The notes beneath the pieces are model-generated. The model was not told the DNA's origin, ran no database searches, and worked only from the letters and a program-made list of their open reading frames with translations. Below are positions 1 through 10,236 of a stretch of DNA of 64,000 nucleotides, piece after piece. The translations under genes and the position numbers were made by a program. How positions within the stretch are numbered: the first letter of the stretch is position 1; every line of letters begins with the position of its first letter. This DNA comes from Oceanospirillaceae bacterium (GTDB taxonomy: Bacteria; Pseudomonadota; Gammaproteobacteria; Pseudomonadales; Balneatricaceae), in the NCBI GenBank assembly GCA_018647765.1, contig JABGSN010000051.1, positions 1 through 64,000 of the forward strand, read 5' to 3'.

Positions 1-180
1 CCAGCCCTTTGTTTTATAAGGCCTTTTAATAACTCGCTTAGCGCTTGTCGAAGACCCCTCTAACAAGGGAGCGCCATTATATCCATCGCAGCATAAAGCA
101 CAAGGGGTAAATGGAAATTAGATCAAAAAAAGAGAAATAAGGCTAACAATCTGCACCACTGGGAGTGGCGCAGGTTCGTA

Positions 181-972
181 TTAATCGACTACAGTCGATT
201 CTTTGACATCATCTTCGACGTCATCATCTTTGCTGGGGTTAACAAATCGACCCACCAAAATACCTACCTCAAACAATAACCACATGGGCACAGCCAATAG
301 TGTTTGAGATATGACGTCTGGGGGTGTAATCAACATACCAATCACAAAGCAGCTAACCAATACGTAAGCGCGCTTCTTAGCTAAATCTTGAGGCGTAGCA
401 GCACCGGACCAAATCAACAAAACCGTGGCAATAGGTATTTCGAATACCACGCCAAAAGCAAAGAATAGTTTCAATACGAAATCTAGATAAGATGAAATGT
501 CGGTCATTACCGCCACTTCTTCTGGGCCCGTGGCAGTGAAAAAGCCAAAAATCAACGGGAAGACAACGTAGTAGGCAAAGGCGATACCCAGATAGAACAA
601 CACAATGCTCGAGGCAAGCAACGGAAACGCTAAGCGCTTTTCTTTCTTATATAGGCCTGGGGCTATAAAACTCCATGCCTGATGTAAGATAAAGGGCATG
701 CTCACAAACAACGCCAACACCATGGTTAACTTAAACGGCGCCAAGAACGGCGACGCCACTTGGGTCGCAATCATAGTAGAACCTTCGGGTAGCAAGCTAC
801 GCAACGGATCCGATAAATACAAGTACAAGTCGTTAGAGAATGGGAACAAACACGCAAACAGCAGAACAACCAGCACAACGGCTTTGAGTAAACGGTTACG
901 CAGCTCAATAAGGTGACCCATCAATGGTAGTTCAGAATCCTGCTCGGGATTATCGACCGTCTTATCGATCAT
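181..972 (-). CDS. tatC: Sec-independent protein translocase TatC
   Basis: 263 aa ORF with [13 protein letters not shown]..., multi-TM, in a tatA-tatB-tatC order. Confidence 0.97.
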   Translation of the reverse strand: MIDKTVDNPEQDSELPLMGHLIELRNRLLKAVVLVVLLFACLFPFSNDLYLYLSDPLRSLLPEGSTMIATQVASPFLAPFKLTMVLALFVSMPFILHQAWSFIAPGLYKKEKRLAFPLLASSIVLFYLGIAFAYYVVFPLIFGFFTATGPEEVAVMTDISSYLDFVLKLFFAFGVVFEIPIATVLLIWSGAATPQDLAKKRAYVLVSCFVIGMLITPPDVISQTLLAVPMWLLFEVGILVGRFVNPSKDDDVEDDVKESTVVD

Positions 973-1355
973 GAGGCCCTTTCCTTTTCTTCGGCGGCTA
1001 TCTCAGCCTCAGGCTGCTGCACTTCTACAGCAGACGCTTGCGCATTTTCAGGGGTATCATTAGTTGCCTCTGCAGCCGAACCCGCTGCCACTACCGGCGC
1101 TTCCATCAGCTCAGTTTCTTCCTGCAGCTCCTGCATACGCCCTTCAATGGCTTTACGATTTGCATCTGCCTTTTTGCGAATGTCGTCAATGCGCAACTCA
1201 TCCTGAATCTCTTTTTGTACGCCGCCAAGGGTGCGCTTAATTTTACCCACCCACATGCCGACCGTACGCACAGCAATAGGCATGCGTTCTGGGCCAAGTA
1301 TAAGTAGACCTATCACAGCCACCAGAATAAGTTCTGTAAAACCGATATCAAACAT
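969..1355 (-). CDS. tatB: Sec-independent protein translocase TatB
   Basis: [26 protein letters not shown] signature; overlaps tatC. Confidence 0.96.
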   Translation of the reverse strand: MFDIGFTELILVAVIGLLILGPERMPIAVRTVGMWVGKIKRTLGGVQKEIQDELRIDDIRKKADANRKAIEGRMQELQEETELMEAPVVAAGSAAEATNDTPENAQASAVEVQQPEAEIAAEEKERAS

Positions 1356-1366
1356 TAACTAGGCCG

Positions 1367-1594
1367 TTACTTCTCAGTTTTTTCGGTTTCTTTCTCGACA
1401 CTAGCTTCCGCATCAAAAGCGGCATCTTTTTTCTCGTCGATGGCCTTAGGCTCGTCTTTCATCGCCGACTTAAAGCCCTTAACAGCATTACCCAAATCAC
1501 CACCGATATTGCGTAACTTTTTGCTGCCAAATAACAATAGGATAATAGCCAATACAATCACTAACTGCCAAATACTAATACCACCTAAACCCAT
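1367..1594 (-). CDS. tatA: Sec-independent protein translocase TatA
   Basis: [35 protein letters not shown] signature. Confidence 0.96.
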   Translation of the reverse strand: MGLGGISIWQLVIVLAIILLLFGSKKLRNIGGDLGNAVKGFKSAMKDEPKAIDEKKDAAFDAEASVEKETEKTEK

Positions 1595-1616
1595 ACTAAA
1601 CTCCTAATTAAATCAA

Positions 1617-1946
1617 TTACTGGCTACGGCCAGCTTTTTCTACTAAACCGGATAAATCAAAACGGCGTTCTAATTCTGCCAACACTGCCTGATGATCCTG
1701 CCCCAAGTGGGATAACATTACCAGACAATGGAACCACAGATCGGCCGTTTCAGCAATGACGTCTTTAGTCGTAAGCTCATCTTTTGCGTCTTTTGCAGCC
1801 AAAATAACTTCTGTGGCTTCCTCGCCAATTTTTTCCAAAATTTTATTCAAACCTTTGGCGTGCAAACTCGCCACGTAGGACGACTCAGGGTCTGCCTGCT
1901 TGCGCTCTTGCAACACTTGCTGCAATGCGTCCAATACATCACTCAT
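1617..1946 (-). CDS. hisE: Phosphoribosyl-ATP pyrophosphatase HisE
   Basis: [16 protein letters not shown]...[18 protein letters not shown]; the listed ORF runs further upstream (2060) but the start at 1946 fits the family better. Confidence 0.93.
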   Translation of the reverse strand: MSDVLDALQQVLQERKQADPESSYVASLHAKGLNKILEKIGEEATEVILAAKDAKDELTTKDVIAETADLWFHCLVMLSHLGQDHQAVLAELERRFDLSGLVEKAGRSQ

Positions 1947-2334
1947 GATTATAGATCTCCAGCGGGTCCTTAACGACTGCCACATTTTCGAGCCATTGAC
2001 CATCTTGAAAATGTCTGAAAAAGCAATGGGGTCTGCCCGTATGACAAGCAATCCCGCCAACTTGCTCTACCGACAATAGCACTACATCAGCATCACAGTC
2101 TAAACGTAAATCGTGCAATTTTTGCACGTGGCCAGACTCTTCACCTTTGCGCCACAGTCGAGCCCGCGAGCGGGACCAATACACGGCGCGCTGCTCTTGC
2201 TGCGTCAGCAACAAGGACTCTCGGTTCATCCACGCCATCATTAGTATTTGACCACTGTGATGGTCTTGGGCGATAGCGGGCACTAAACCCTTATCATCCC
2301 ACTTTATTTGATCTAACCAACTGACATTCGCCAT
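1939..2334 (-). CDS. hisI: Phosphoribosyl-AMP cyclohydrolase HisI
   Basis: [26 protein letters not shown]...[11 protein letters not shown]...[10 protein letters not shown]. Confidence 0.96.
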   Translation of the reverse strand: MANVSWLDQIKWDDKGLVPAIAQDHHSGQILMMAWMNRESLLLTQQEQRAVYWSRSRARLWRKGEESGHVQKLHDLRLDCDADVVLLSVEQVGGIACHTGRPHCFFRHFQDGQWLENVAVVKDPLEIYNHE

Positions 2335-3953
2335 TATCTATTCCCTCGATGCCACAAGATTAAAGCGCCCACGGAGCCTAACATCGCGCTGATTGGAGAA
2401 ACCCACAACTGGTCAACTAGGGTCGCGGGGTGCACACAGACCGCAGCCACCAACAGACCAAGGCCAATCAAGCCACTCCACGACTTAGCAGACCGAGGCC
2501 GCTGTGCACTAGGGGTGTCATCGGCTATTCTTGGGCGTGCTGATTGTTGTAATGCGTCATGCACCAAGCCTGGCAGGTGCGGTAGCTGCTGAGCCAAATC
2601 TGGCCACTCTTGCTTGAGTTGTTTATACACTTGCTTAGGGCTGACCTGGCGCTTAAACCAAGTTTCGAGTATGGGTTGCGCAGTTTGCCACAAGTCCAAC
2701 TGTGGATACAGCTGACGCCCTAGGCCTTCTATATTCAGCATGGTTTTTTGCAACAATACTAATTGTGGCTGTACCTGCATGTTGAATCGACGCGCGGTGT
2801 GAAATAACCCCAGCAAGACTTCAGCGAAAGAAATCTCTGCCAAAGGACGCGCAAAAATGGGCTCGCTAACGCCACGAATAGCACCTTCGAATTCATGTAC
2901 TTTAGTGTCTGCGGGTAACCACCCACAATCCACATGTAACTGAGCAATTTGACGGTAATCACGGTTGAAAAAAGCCAACAAAATGCGTGCTAAATAGGCC
3001 TGATCTTCATCGGTAAGGCTGCCTACAATGCCAAAGTCGACGGCCATGTATTGAGGATCATTGGGCAATGCGGGATTGACAAAAATATTACCGGGATGCA
3101 TGTCGGCGTGAAAAAAACTATCGCGGAAAACCTGCGTGAAGAAGATTTCAACCCCACGCTTAGCTAGCTCTTCACGGTTAATCCCCTCCTTGTCGATGGC
3201 TTCGATATCGTTGACTGGCAATCCATGTATACGCTCTTGCACCAATACTTTACGGTTACTTAAGTGCCAATGGATCTTGGGTATGTATAACAAATGAGAG
3301 TTATCAAAGTTGCGTTTTAGCTGACTCGCATTACCCGCTTCTCGCTGCAGGTCGAGTTCATCAAAAATAGTTTTTTCATACTCATCAATGACACTTTGTA
3401 AGCGTAAGCGGCGTAAGTTTGGCACCCCCGCATGAACTAACCTTGCCACCAATCGCATCAGCCGCAGATCGCGCACAATAGTCCGTTCGATACCCGGGCG
3501 AATCACTTTAACCACCACCGACTCACCGCTAGTTAAGCGCGCGCTATGTACTTGCGCAACAGAGGCCGAGGCCAGAGGCTGCTCATCGAACTCTGCAAAT
3601 GCCTCCTCAACCTTCTGTTTTAAGGCTTGCTCAATCAGCTGTTTTGATAGTTGACCATCAAATGCAGGCACTTTATCGAGCAAGGTAGCTAATTGTTCTG
3701 CCAGCTCGTCATCAAGCATATCGCGGCGCGTAGACAGGAGCTGGCCAAATTTGACGAACACCGGCCCAAGATCAATCAAGGCCAAGCGCATACGCTGCGC
3801 AACCGTGCCCCGTACAGGCACCAATAGACGCCATGGCATGCACCAAAAAAGCAACCTGACCGGCATAGGCAAGGCATACCCCAATAAAGGCACATCTAGC
3901 CGATAACGGATCATGACTCGAACAATAGAAAAACCGCGAACAATTGCTTTCAT
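2334..3953 (-). CDS. ubiB: Ubiquinone biosynthesis kinase-like protein UbiB
   Basis: 539 aa, [19 protein letters not shown]...[16 protein letters not shown]1/UbiB motifs. Confidence 0.96.
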   Translation of the reverse strand: MKAIVRGFSIVRVMIRYRLDVPLLGYALPMPVRLLFWCMPWRLLVPVRGTVAQRMRLALIDLGPVFVKFGQLLSTRRDMLDDELAEQLATLLDKVPAFDGQLSKQLIEQALKQKVEEAFAEFDEQPLASASVAQVHSARLTSGESVVVKVIRPGIERTIVRDLRLMRLVARLVHAGVPNLRRLRLQSVIDEYEKTIFDELDLQREAGNASQLKRNFDNSHLLYIPKIHWHLSNRKVLVQERIHGLPVNDIEAIDKEGINREELAKRGVEIFFTQVFRDSFFHADMHPGNIFVNPALPNDPQYMAVDFGIVGSLTDEDQAYLARILLAFFNRDYRQIAQLHVDCGWLPADTKVHEFEGAIRGVSEPIFARPLAEISFAEVLLGLFHTARRFNMQVQPQLVLLQKTMLNIEGLGRQLYPQLDLWQTAQPILETWFKRQVSPKQVYKQLKQEWPDLAQQLPHLPGLVHDALQQSARPRIADDTPSAQRPRSAKSWSGLIGLGLLVAAVCVHPATLVDQLWVSPISAMLGSVGALILWHRGNR

Positions 3954-3974
3954 GGAGGTGTTTTAGTTCCCGTG

Positions 3975-4733
3975 CTACGGCTTAACGCCATAGTGCAATG
4001 CCACGATGCCGCCGGTCATGTTATGGAAGCGGCAATTAACTAAGCCTGCGGTTTCCATCATACCCTTGAGTGTAGCTTGGTCTGGATGCATTCGAATAGA
4101 TTCGGCCAAATAACGGTAACTGTCTTCATCATCGGCAATGAGTTTGCCAATTTTCGGCAATATGTTGAAAGAATAAGTGTCATACACTTTAGTTAGCATT
4201 GGATTTTTGGTTTTGGAAAACTCCAACACCAGCAACCGCCCACCGGGCTTCAATACACGCCGCATGGATGCCAACGCTTTGTCTTTATCGGTGACATTAC
4301 GCAAACCAAAAGCGATGGTAATACAGTCAAAACTGTTATTAGGAAAAGGCAATGCTTCGGCGTTGGCTTGCACGTAGCTGACATTACCCACCACGCCCTT
4401 GTCGATTAACCGATCGCGACCTACTTTGATCATCGATTCATTAATATCGGCTAGAATGACGCGCCCATCTGGGCCCACAATATCGCTGAAGCGCATGGTT
4501 AAATCACCCGTGCCACCGGCAAGGTCGAGCACTGAGTCGCCAACGCGAACACCACTCATCTCTATAGTTTGGCGCTTCCAAAGGCGATGAATGCCCATGG
4601 ACATGAGGTCATTCATGACGTCATATTTGGCGGCTACAGAATGGAATACCCCGGCGACTTGGCCGACTTTGTCGCCAGTGGGTACTTGTTTAAAACCAAA
4701 GTGAGTGGTTGGTTTAGGGCCCTGGTCAGTCAT
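3975..4733 (-). CDS. ubiE: Demethylmenaquinone/ubiquinone methyltransferase UbiE
   Basis: [43 protein letters not shown]...[12 protein letters not shown]. Confidence 0.97.
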   Translation of the reverse strand: MTDQGPKPTTHFGFKQVPTGDKVGQVAGVFHSVAAKYDVMNDLMSMGIHRLWKRQTIEMSGVRVGDSVLDLAGGTGDLTMRFSDIVGPDGRVILADINESMIKVGRDRLIDKGVVGNVSYVQANAEALPFPNNSFDCITIAFGLRNVTDKDKALASMRRVLKPGGRLLVLEFSKTKNPMLTKVYDTYSFNILPKIGKLIADDEDSYRYLAESIRMHPDQATLKGMMETAGLVNCRFHNMTGGIVALHYGVKP

Positions 4734-4819
4734 GGAACTACTCGATAATCACTAGTTAGACAGCATTCTACCCTGCCACCAGACACTTGTCGTGGTCTCA
4801 GTTCAAATGCTTAAGGCTG

Positions 4820-5437
4820 TTATTGGCTTTCCAGCTCAACTAAATAGTCAACTACGGCCAACATGCCCTCATTGCTTCCTGCCAAAGTGGTATTAACCAT
4901 GTATTTGCCATTGACTAACATCGAAGGCACGCCAGTAATTTTGGCACGGGCCGCCAATCGCTTGCCTTGACGCATCTTGTTTTGTAAATCGAAGGAATCG
5001 TAAGCTTCGTCGAAATCTGTTTTGCTAACGCCATGCTCCGCAAAAAATGCAGCTAATGCTTGGCGGTTAGTCATGCGGCGCTCGTCAACGTGAACTGCGT
5101 TGTACATAGCTTGGTGGGTTTGATCTAAAACACCAAGATTAAGGGCGATGAAATAGGCCTTTGCATAAGGTTCCCAACTACGGCCAAATACCACTGGGAT
5201 AGCCATAAAGTTTACGCCTTGGGTCTGCTCTTGCGCCCAGTGGTGCAGCAATGGCTCAAAGCCGTTGCAATGGGGACAGGTATAGCCAAAAAATTCATTC
5301 ACAACCACAACTTCGGCATTGGACGACTTAATAGGCTCATCCAACACTAAGAAGTGTTTGCCCGCTTGGTAGTCAGCGGCCAGTGCCAAGGCCGGTAGGC
5401 TAGCTAAAACAATGATGGCGGCGATTTTTTTCAACAT
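4820..5437 (-). CDS. dsbA: Thiol:disulfide interchange protein DsbA
   Basis: Signal peptide, EFFGYTCPHCNGFEP (CPHC active site), TGVPSMLVNGKYMV. Confidence 0.94.
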   Translation of the reverse strand: MLKKIAAIIVLASLPALALAADYQAGKHFLVLDEPIKSSNAEVVVVNEFFGYTCPHCNGFEPLLHHWAQEQTQGVNFMAIPVVFGRSWEPYAKAYFIALNLGVLDQTHQAMYNAVHVDERRMTNRQALAAFFAEHGVSKTDFDEAYDSFDLQNKMRQGKRLAARAKITGVPSMLVNGKYMVNTTLAGSNEGMLAVVDYLVELESQ

Positions 5438-5544
5438 GTAGATGTCCTTTATTTTTTGATTGCGGCTGGTTAATACTAACGCCTCATCATAACCCTTAAC
5501 ACAACTCAGGCGAGCTGATTTACAGTGTCTTTACTTAGGGTGCA

Positions 5545-5573
5545 TAAAAAAGGCGGCCTTAGCCGCCCTTATT
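5545..5573 (-). terminator. Rho-independent terminator of the cytochrome c4 gene
   Basis: Minus strand AAGGGCGGCTAAGGCCGCCTTTTTTA: GC stem plus T tract just 3' of the gene. Confidence 0.8.
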
Positions 5574-5587
5574 AGTGTCGGTTGCGA

Positions 5588-6193
5588 CTAGTTAGACAAC
5601 CCTTGAATGTAGCTTGCCACAGCGGCAATCTCTTTATCACTCATTAAAGCGGCTACTTGACGCATGATCTTGGCCTTGTCGTTAGTCCGCGTTTCTGTAC
5701 GGAACGCATTTAACTGGGCGATGATGTAGTCAGCATGTTGGCCGCTCAACGCAGGGAAAGCCGCTTGTGCGTTACCGGCGCCGGTAGGCGAGTGACATGC
5801 TGTACATGCTGCAACGTCTTTTGCTGCATTGCCAGCACGATACAATTGACGACCTAAATCGACCATGGCTGGGTCAGTGGCACCGATGCTACTCGTTTGT
5901 GCAGCATAGTATGCGGCAATGTCCGCTAGATCTTGATCGTTCAACGAGGTCAACAAGCCTGCCATTTGTGGCACGTCTCGAGCGCCCTCACGAATATCCA
6001 TCATTTGTTTAACCAGATACAACTCACCTTGGCCAGCCAGCTTAGGAAAGCTTGCGATCAAGCTATTGCCGTCGGCGCCGTGGCAACCACCACAAACTGC
6101 GGCCTTACCCTGCCCTGCATCGGCGTCTCCACCGGCATAGGCAAAGCTCATCCAGCCAAGGCCAATCATCAAACATGCAACTAGTTTCTTCAT
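5588..6193 (-). CDS. Cytochrome c4, di-heme
   Basis: Two CXXCH motifs (CGGCHG, CTACHS), signal peptide from MKKLVACLMIGLG; start set to 6193 rather than the longer ORF. Confidence 0.92.
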   Translation of the reverse strand: MKKLVACLMIGLGWMSFAYAGGDADAGQGKAAVCGGCHGADGNSLIASFPKLAGQGELYLVKQMMDIREGARDVPQMAGLLTSLNDQDLADIAAYYAAQTSSIGATDPAMVDLGRQLYRAGNAAKDVAACTACHSPTGAGNAQAAFPALSGQHADYIIAQLNAFRTETRTNDKAKIMRQVAALMSDKEIAAVASYIQGLSN

Positions 6194-6352
6194 GGATATT
6201 CCCGTATTTTTCAAAAGTAAAAATTTCAATGCAGGCATTATAAGGTGCAGGTGGCACGACTTCAATGATACTTCGCCGATGTATCCCTCAGATAGCCCCT
6301 TTAGCAGGGTTTATTTACGCAAAAATCAGGTAAAATGTAGTCTAATCTACAA

Positions 6353-7015
6353 ATGACAGACGCCATGACTGAACAACACATAAAATTTCGCTCCGCAGAA
6401 TTCTTCACTAGCGCAAGTAAAGTGAGCGAATGCCCCGACGATTTAGGTGCCGAAGTCGCCTTTGCTGGCCGCTCCAACGCCGGTAAATCGAGCGCTATTA
6501 ACGCCCTTACTCGCAACCCACGCCTAGCACGCACCAGTAAAACACCAGGGCGTACGCAATTACTTAACTTTTTTAACCTCAACCTCGAACAATGTAGATT
6601 GGTCGATTTGCCAGGCTACGGTTACGCAAAAGTACCTATGGCCATGCAACTTAACTGGCGCAAACACCTCAACCAATACCTAGAGGTGCGCCAAAGTTTG
6701 GCGGGCTTGGTATTGGTAATGGATATTCGCCATCCGCTAAAAGAGTTTGATCGTATGATCATTGATTGGTGTATTGCCTCGGACTTACCACTGCATTTGT
6801 TGCTGACAAAAGCCGACAAACTCAAGAAAAACGGCATTATGAAGGCCAAGACAGAAGTTAAAAAAGGCCTGCCTGAGCATCCTCAAGGGTTAATTACCAT
6901 GCAAAGCTTTTCTGCCTCCAAGGGCGACGGTATTGCTGATCTTGAGCGCCAATTAGTGCATTGGCTGAAGCCGCCCCAAGAAGGCTTACCAGACGCAGAG
7001 CCTGAGTCCGAATAA
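6353..7015 (+). CDS. engB: Ribosome biogenesis GTP-binding protein EngB/YsxC
   Basis: GRSNAGKSSAINALT...TPGRTQLLNFF...LVDLPGYGYAKV. Confidence 0.96.
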   Translation: MTDAMTEQHIKFRSAEFFTSASKVSECPDDLGAEVAFAGRSNAGKSSAINALTRNPRLARTSKTPGRTQLLNFFNLNLEQCRLVDLPGYGYAKVPMAMQLNWRKHLNQYLEVRQSLAGLVLVMDIRHPLKEFDRMIIDWCIASDLPLHLLLTKADKLKKNGIMKAKTEVKKGLPEHPQGLITMQSFSASKGDGIADLERQLVHWLKPPQEGLPDAEPESE

Positions 7016-7148
7016 GCCGTCACCCTGACGAAGGTCAGGGTCTTGCGTTATTCCTGTACATCGCCGCTCTTTGACATCCATATCACCGCGGCAGAGCCGG
7101 CCCCGCGAGCGCAGGGAGTGCCTTGGGTCTACCGCACATCCTGTACAT

Positions 7149-7187
7149 AAAAAAAACCCTGAAGACCGAGGGGAACGGTGTTCAGGG
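7149..7187 (-). terminator. Nested-stem Rho-independent terminator, 3' end of the sRNA candidate or of polA
   Basis: Minus strand CCCTGAACACCGTTCCCCTCGGTCTTCAGGGTTTTTTTT. Confidence 0.85.
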
Positions 7188-7238
7188 CGGGGTGTCTTTG
7201 TTATTTTTTATATCTTGTTGATGACGCTAGGCTAGTTA
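7150..7238 (-). ncRNA. Candidate Spot42/ErsA-like sRNA, ends approximate
   Basis: engB-polA intergenic region. Minus strand carries a GGAACT-N17-TCATA promoter-like sequence followed by an A-rich leader and a nested hairpin CCCTGAAcACCGttcccctCGGTcTTCAGGG plus T8. Confidence 0.55.
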
Positions 7239-7243
7239 CCTAC

Positions 7244-7271
7244 TATGACGACTCATTTCGAGTTTAGTTCC
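7244..7271 (-). promoter_or_regulatory. Sigma-E/AlgU-like promoter candidate
   Basis: Minus strand GGAACT (7266-7271), 17-nt spacer, TCATA (7244-7248). Confidence 0.4.
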
Positions 7272-7304
7272 CATTAATTTAAAAAATAATTAAATAAATT
7301 AAAT

Positions 7305-10094
7305 TTAATGGGCCTGATCCCAATTATCGCCACTGCCCACATCCACAATAAGCGGCACCTCTAGTTTCGCAGCGCCTTCCATACAGCGCTTTACGCCTTC
7401 AATTAACTCATCTAGTTGAGCCTTATCGACTTCAAAAATCAATTCATCGTGCACCTGCATGATCATGCGCGCATCCAAACCACTCTGACTTAACCAAGCG
7501 TCCACATCAATCATGGCGCGCTTAATAATGTCTGCCGCCGTGCCCTGCATGGGCGCATTAATAGCGGTGCGTTCTGACGCTTGGCGAGCAATGGCGTTAC
7601 GGGCTTTGATGTCTGGCAAATACAGCCGACGTCCGTAAATGGTTTCCACAAAGCCTTGCGCCGAAGCCTGCGCCTTGGTTTGCTCCATATACTCCTGCAC
7701 CCCTGGATAACGACTAAAGTACCGGCCAATATAATCTTGGCTCTGCGCCCGACTGATACCCAGCTGTTTAGCCAGACCAAATGCCGACATGCCGTAGATC
7801 AAACCAAAGTTAATGGCCTTGGCACTACGCCGCTGGTCTATAGTCACTTCCTCTAGTGTTACACCAAAGACTTCGGCGGCCGTGGCCTTGTGTACGTCCT
7901 GCCCCGTATAAAAGGCATTGAGCAAACCTTGGTCTTTGGACAGGTGCGCCATAATTCGCAATTCAATTTGAGAGTAATCCGCCGCCACCATCACCTTGCC
8001 CTGCGGCACCACAAAGGCCTTCCTTATCTGACGGCCCTCTGCACTACGGATAGGAATGTTTTGTAAGTTGGGGTCACTAGACGATAAGCGCCCGGTGGCA
8101 GCAACAGCCTGATGGTAGGACGTATGAATACGACCTGTGGCAGGATTGATTTCTAATGGCAGCTTATCGGTATAGGTCGATTTAAGCTTACTCAGACTGC
8201 GGTACTCGATCAGCAGCTTAGGCAACTCGTGATCTTGCGCAAGCTCCTGTAATACCGCCTCTGCGGTTGAGGGTTTGCCTTTGGGTGTTTTTTTAATCAC
8301 TGGAATACCCAGCTTTTCATACAATATGGCGCCCAGCTGCTGGGTCGAGGCCAAATTAAACACTTCGCCCGCCAAATCGTACGCGTCACGCTCCAACTGG
8401 GTTAACCGCGCCCCGATGGCTTGGCTTTGTTGACCCAGAATTTTAGCGTCAACCAGGGCCCCTATCCGCTCCATGCGGGACAAGACACCAATAAGCGGCT
8501 TTTCGATGGTCTCGTAGACCGATAATAAACTCTGCTCCTGAGCGAGGCAGGCGGCAAAATACTGAGTCAGCCGCAGGGTGATGTCCGCATCTTCTGCGGC
8601 ATAGGGGCCCGCCTGTTCCAAGTCAATTTGGTTAAAGGTGAGTTGCTTTACCCCTTTGCCGGCAATGTCTTGGTATTTTACGGTTTGATAATCCAAGTAA
8701 TGCTGCGCCAAGGCGTCCATGTTATGGCGGCTGGCTGTTGAGTTGAGCACATAAGACTGCAGCATACTGTCGACGACCTGTGCACCCCACTGAATATCGT
8801 AATTGGCCAGCACATTGATGTCGTACTTGAGGTTTTGCCCAGCGATAACTTGGCACGGATCTTCCAGCAAAGGTTTTAATACGGCAATTAAGTCCGGCCG
8901 ACTAATCTGCTCAGGTGCACCGACGTAATCATGCCCGCAAGGCACATAAACCGCGGTGCCGGCGTCAATACATAAAGACACACCAACCAGCTGTGCTTCC
9001 ATATAATTTATACTGGTAGTTTCTGTATCAAAAGCGAATATAGGCGCCTTGCGGCAGACCTCTAACCAAGGCTCAAGCGCGGCTAACGATGTAACAGTGG
9101 TGTATTGAGTGGCCCCCACTTGTGCAGGGATGGGCGCAGCTATGGCCGGCTTTACCTCAGGCTCAGGAGCCAAAGGTGAACCTTGGGTTGCACCCTGCGC
9201 TGCCGCCATTGGCTGGCTATCAGCAGTCACACCGGCTTGTATAAGGACATTGGCCCAGGATCTAAACTCAAGGTCTTCGTACAAAGCCAGTAATGCAGCT
9301 TGGTCCACAGGTTTAGGTTTAATTTGATCCAGTGATTGCTCTAACTCTACATCTAATTTGATGGTTGTTAAGGCTTGAGACAATGGCAAAAATTCTAACG
9401 CGTTTCGTAATTTTTCGCCTATTTTTCCACCAATGTCATCGGCGTTAGCCATTAGGGTTTCTAAGGTGTCGTAGGCAGCCAACCACTTTACCGCCGTTTT
9501 TGGTCCTGCTCCCGGTACACCGGGGATGTTATCTGCTTTGTCTCCTACAATGGCGAGATAATCAATAATTTGATCTGGCCTTACACCAAATTTCGCCACC
9601 ACACCGGCTTCATTAAGGTAGGTGTTGGTCATGGTATTCACCAAGCCCACATGGGGGCTAACCAACTGTGCCATGTCTTTATCGCCGGTGGAAATCAGCG
9701 TATCAATACCTTGTTCGGTCGCTTGCGCCGCCAAAGTGCCAATCACATCGTCGGCTTCAACCCCAGAAATCATTAACAAAGGTAAACCCATGGCTTTAAT
9801 GATCTGATGTATGGGCTCAATTTGAGGACGCATGTCATCTGGCATCGGAGGGCGGTGCGCCTTGTATTCGGAGTACATTTGGTTACGAAAAGTTGGCCCC
9901 TTGGCGTCGAATACCACCACAATATTGGCATTAGCATAGTCTTTTGCCAAGCTACGCATCATGTTGATCACGCCCTTTATGGCTCCGGTGGGCATGCCTT
10001 TACTGTTATTGAGTGGCGGCAATGCGTGGTAGGCCCTAAACAAGTAGGATGAGCCGTCTACCAATACAACGGGGGTGGAAACTTTTGCGGTCAT
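7305..10094 (-). CDS. polA: DNA polymerase I
   Basis: 929 aa with 5'-nuclease, 3'-5' exonuclease and polymerase A motifs (DYSQIELRIMAHLS, QVHDELIFEV). Confidence 0.98.
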   Translation of the reverse strand: MTAKVSTPVVLVDGSSYLFRAYHALPPLNNSKGMPTGAIKGVINMMRSLAKDYANANIVVVFDAKGPTFRNQMYSEYKAHRPPMPDDMRPQIEPIHQIIKAMGLPLLMISGVEADDVIGTLAAQATEQGIDTLISTGDKDMAQLVSPHVGLVNTMTNTYLNEAGVVAKFGVRPDQIIDYLAIVGDKADNIPGVPGAGPKTAVKWLAAYDTLETLMANADDIGGKIGEKLRNALEFLPLSQALTTIKLDVELEQSLDQIKPKPVDQAALLALYEDLEFRSWANVLIQAGVTADSQPMAAAQGATQGSPLAPEPEVKPAIAAPIPAQVGATQYTTVTSLAALEPWLEVCRKAPIFAFDTETTSINYMEAQLVGVSLCIDAGTAVYVPCGHDYVGAPEQISRPDLIAVLKPLLEDPCQVIAGQNLKYDINVLANYDIQWGAQVVDSMLQSYVLNSTASRHNMDALAQHYLDYQTVKYQDIAGKGVKQLTFNQIDLEQAGPYAAEDADITLRLTQYFAACLAQEQSLLSVYETIEKPLIGVLSRMERIGALVDAKILGQQSQAIGARLTQLERDAYDLAGEVFNLASTQQLGAILYEKLGIPVIKKTPKGKPSTAEAVLQELAQDHELPKLLIEYRSLSKLKSTYTDKLPLEINPATGRIHTSYHQAVAATGRLSSSDPNLQNIPIRSAEGRQIRKAFVVPQGKVMVAADYSQIELRIMAHLSKDQGLLNAFYTGQDVHKATAAEVFGVTLEEVTIDQRRSAKAINFGLIYGMSAFGLAKQLGISRAQSQDYIGRYFSRYPGVQEYMEQTKAQASAQGFVETIYGRRLYLPDIKARNAIARQASERTAINAPMQGTAADIIKRAMIDVDAWLSQSGLDARMIMQVHDELIFEVDKAQLDELIEGVKRCMEGAAKLEVPLIVDVGSGDNWDQAH

Positions 10095-10236
10095 GATGTT
10101 GTCTCTGACAATAAATTAATACTCAGCCCTAAAGAATAGCATATTGCATGCTTCGAAACTTGAATTGAGGCCAGTCACAGCGTACTATTTGCAACCGATT
10201 TAGTGACCTCATTTAGCATTACACAGTAGCAATATT

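Noticed and set aside
698-1307. Plus-strand ORFs (698..916, 1038..1307) opposite tatC/tatB
   Set aside because: Lie wholly antisense to well-identified tat genes and show no recognisable protein features.
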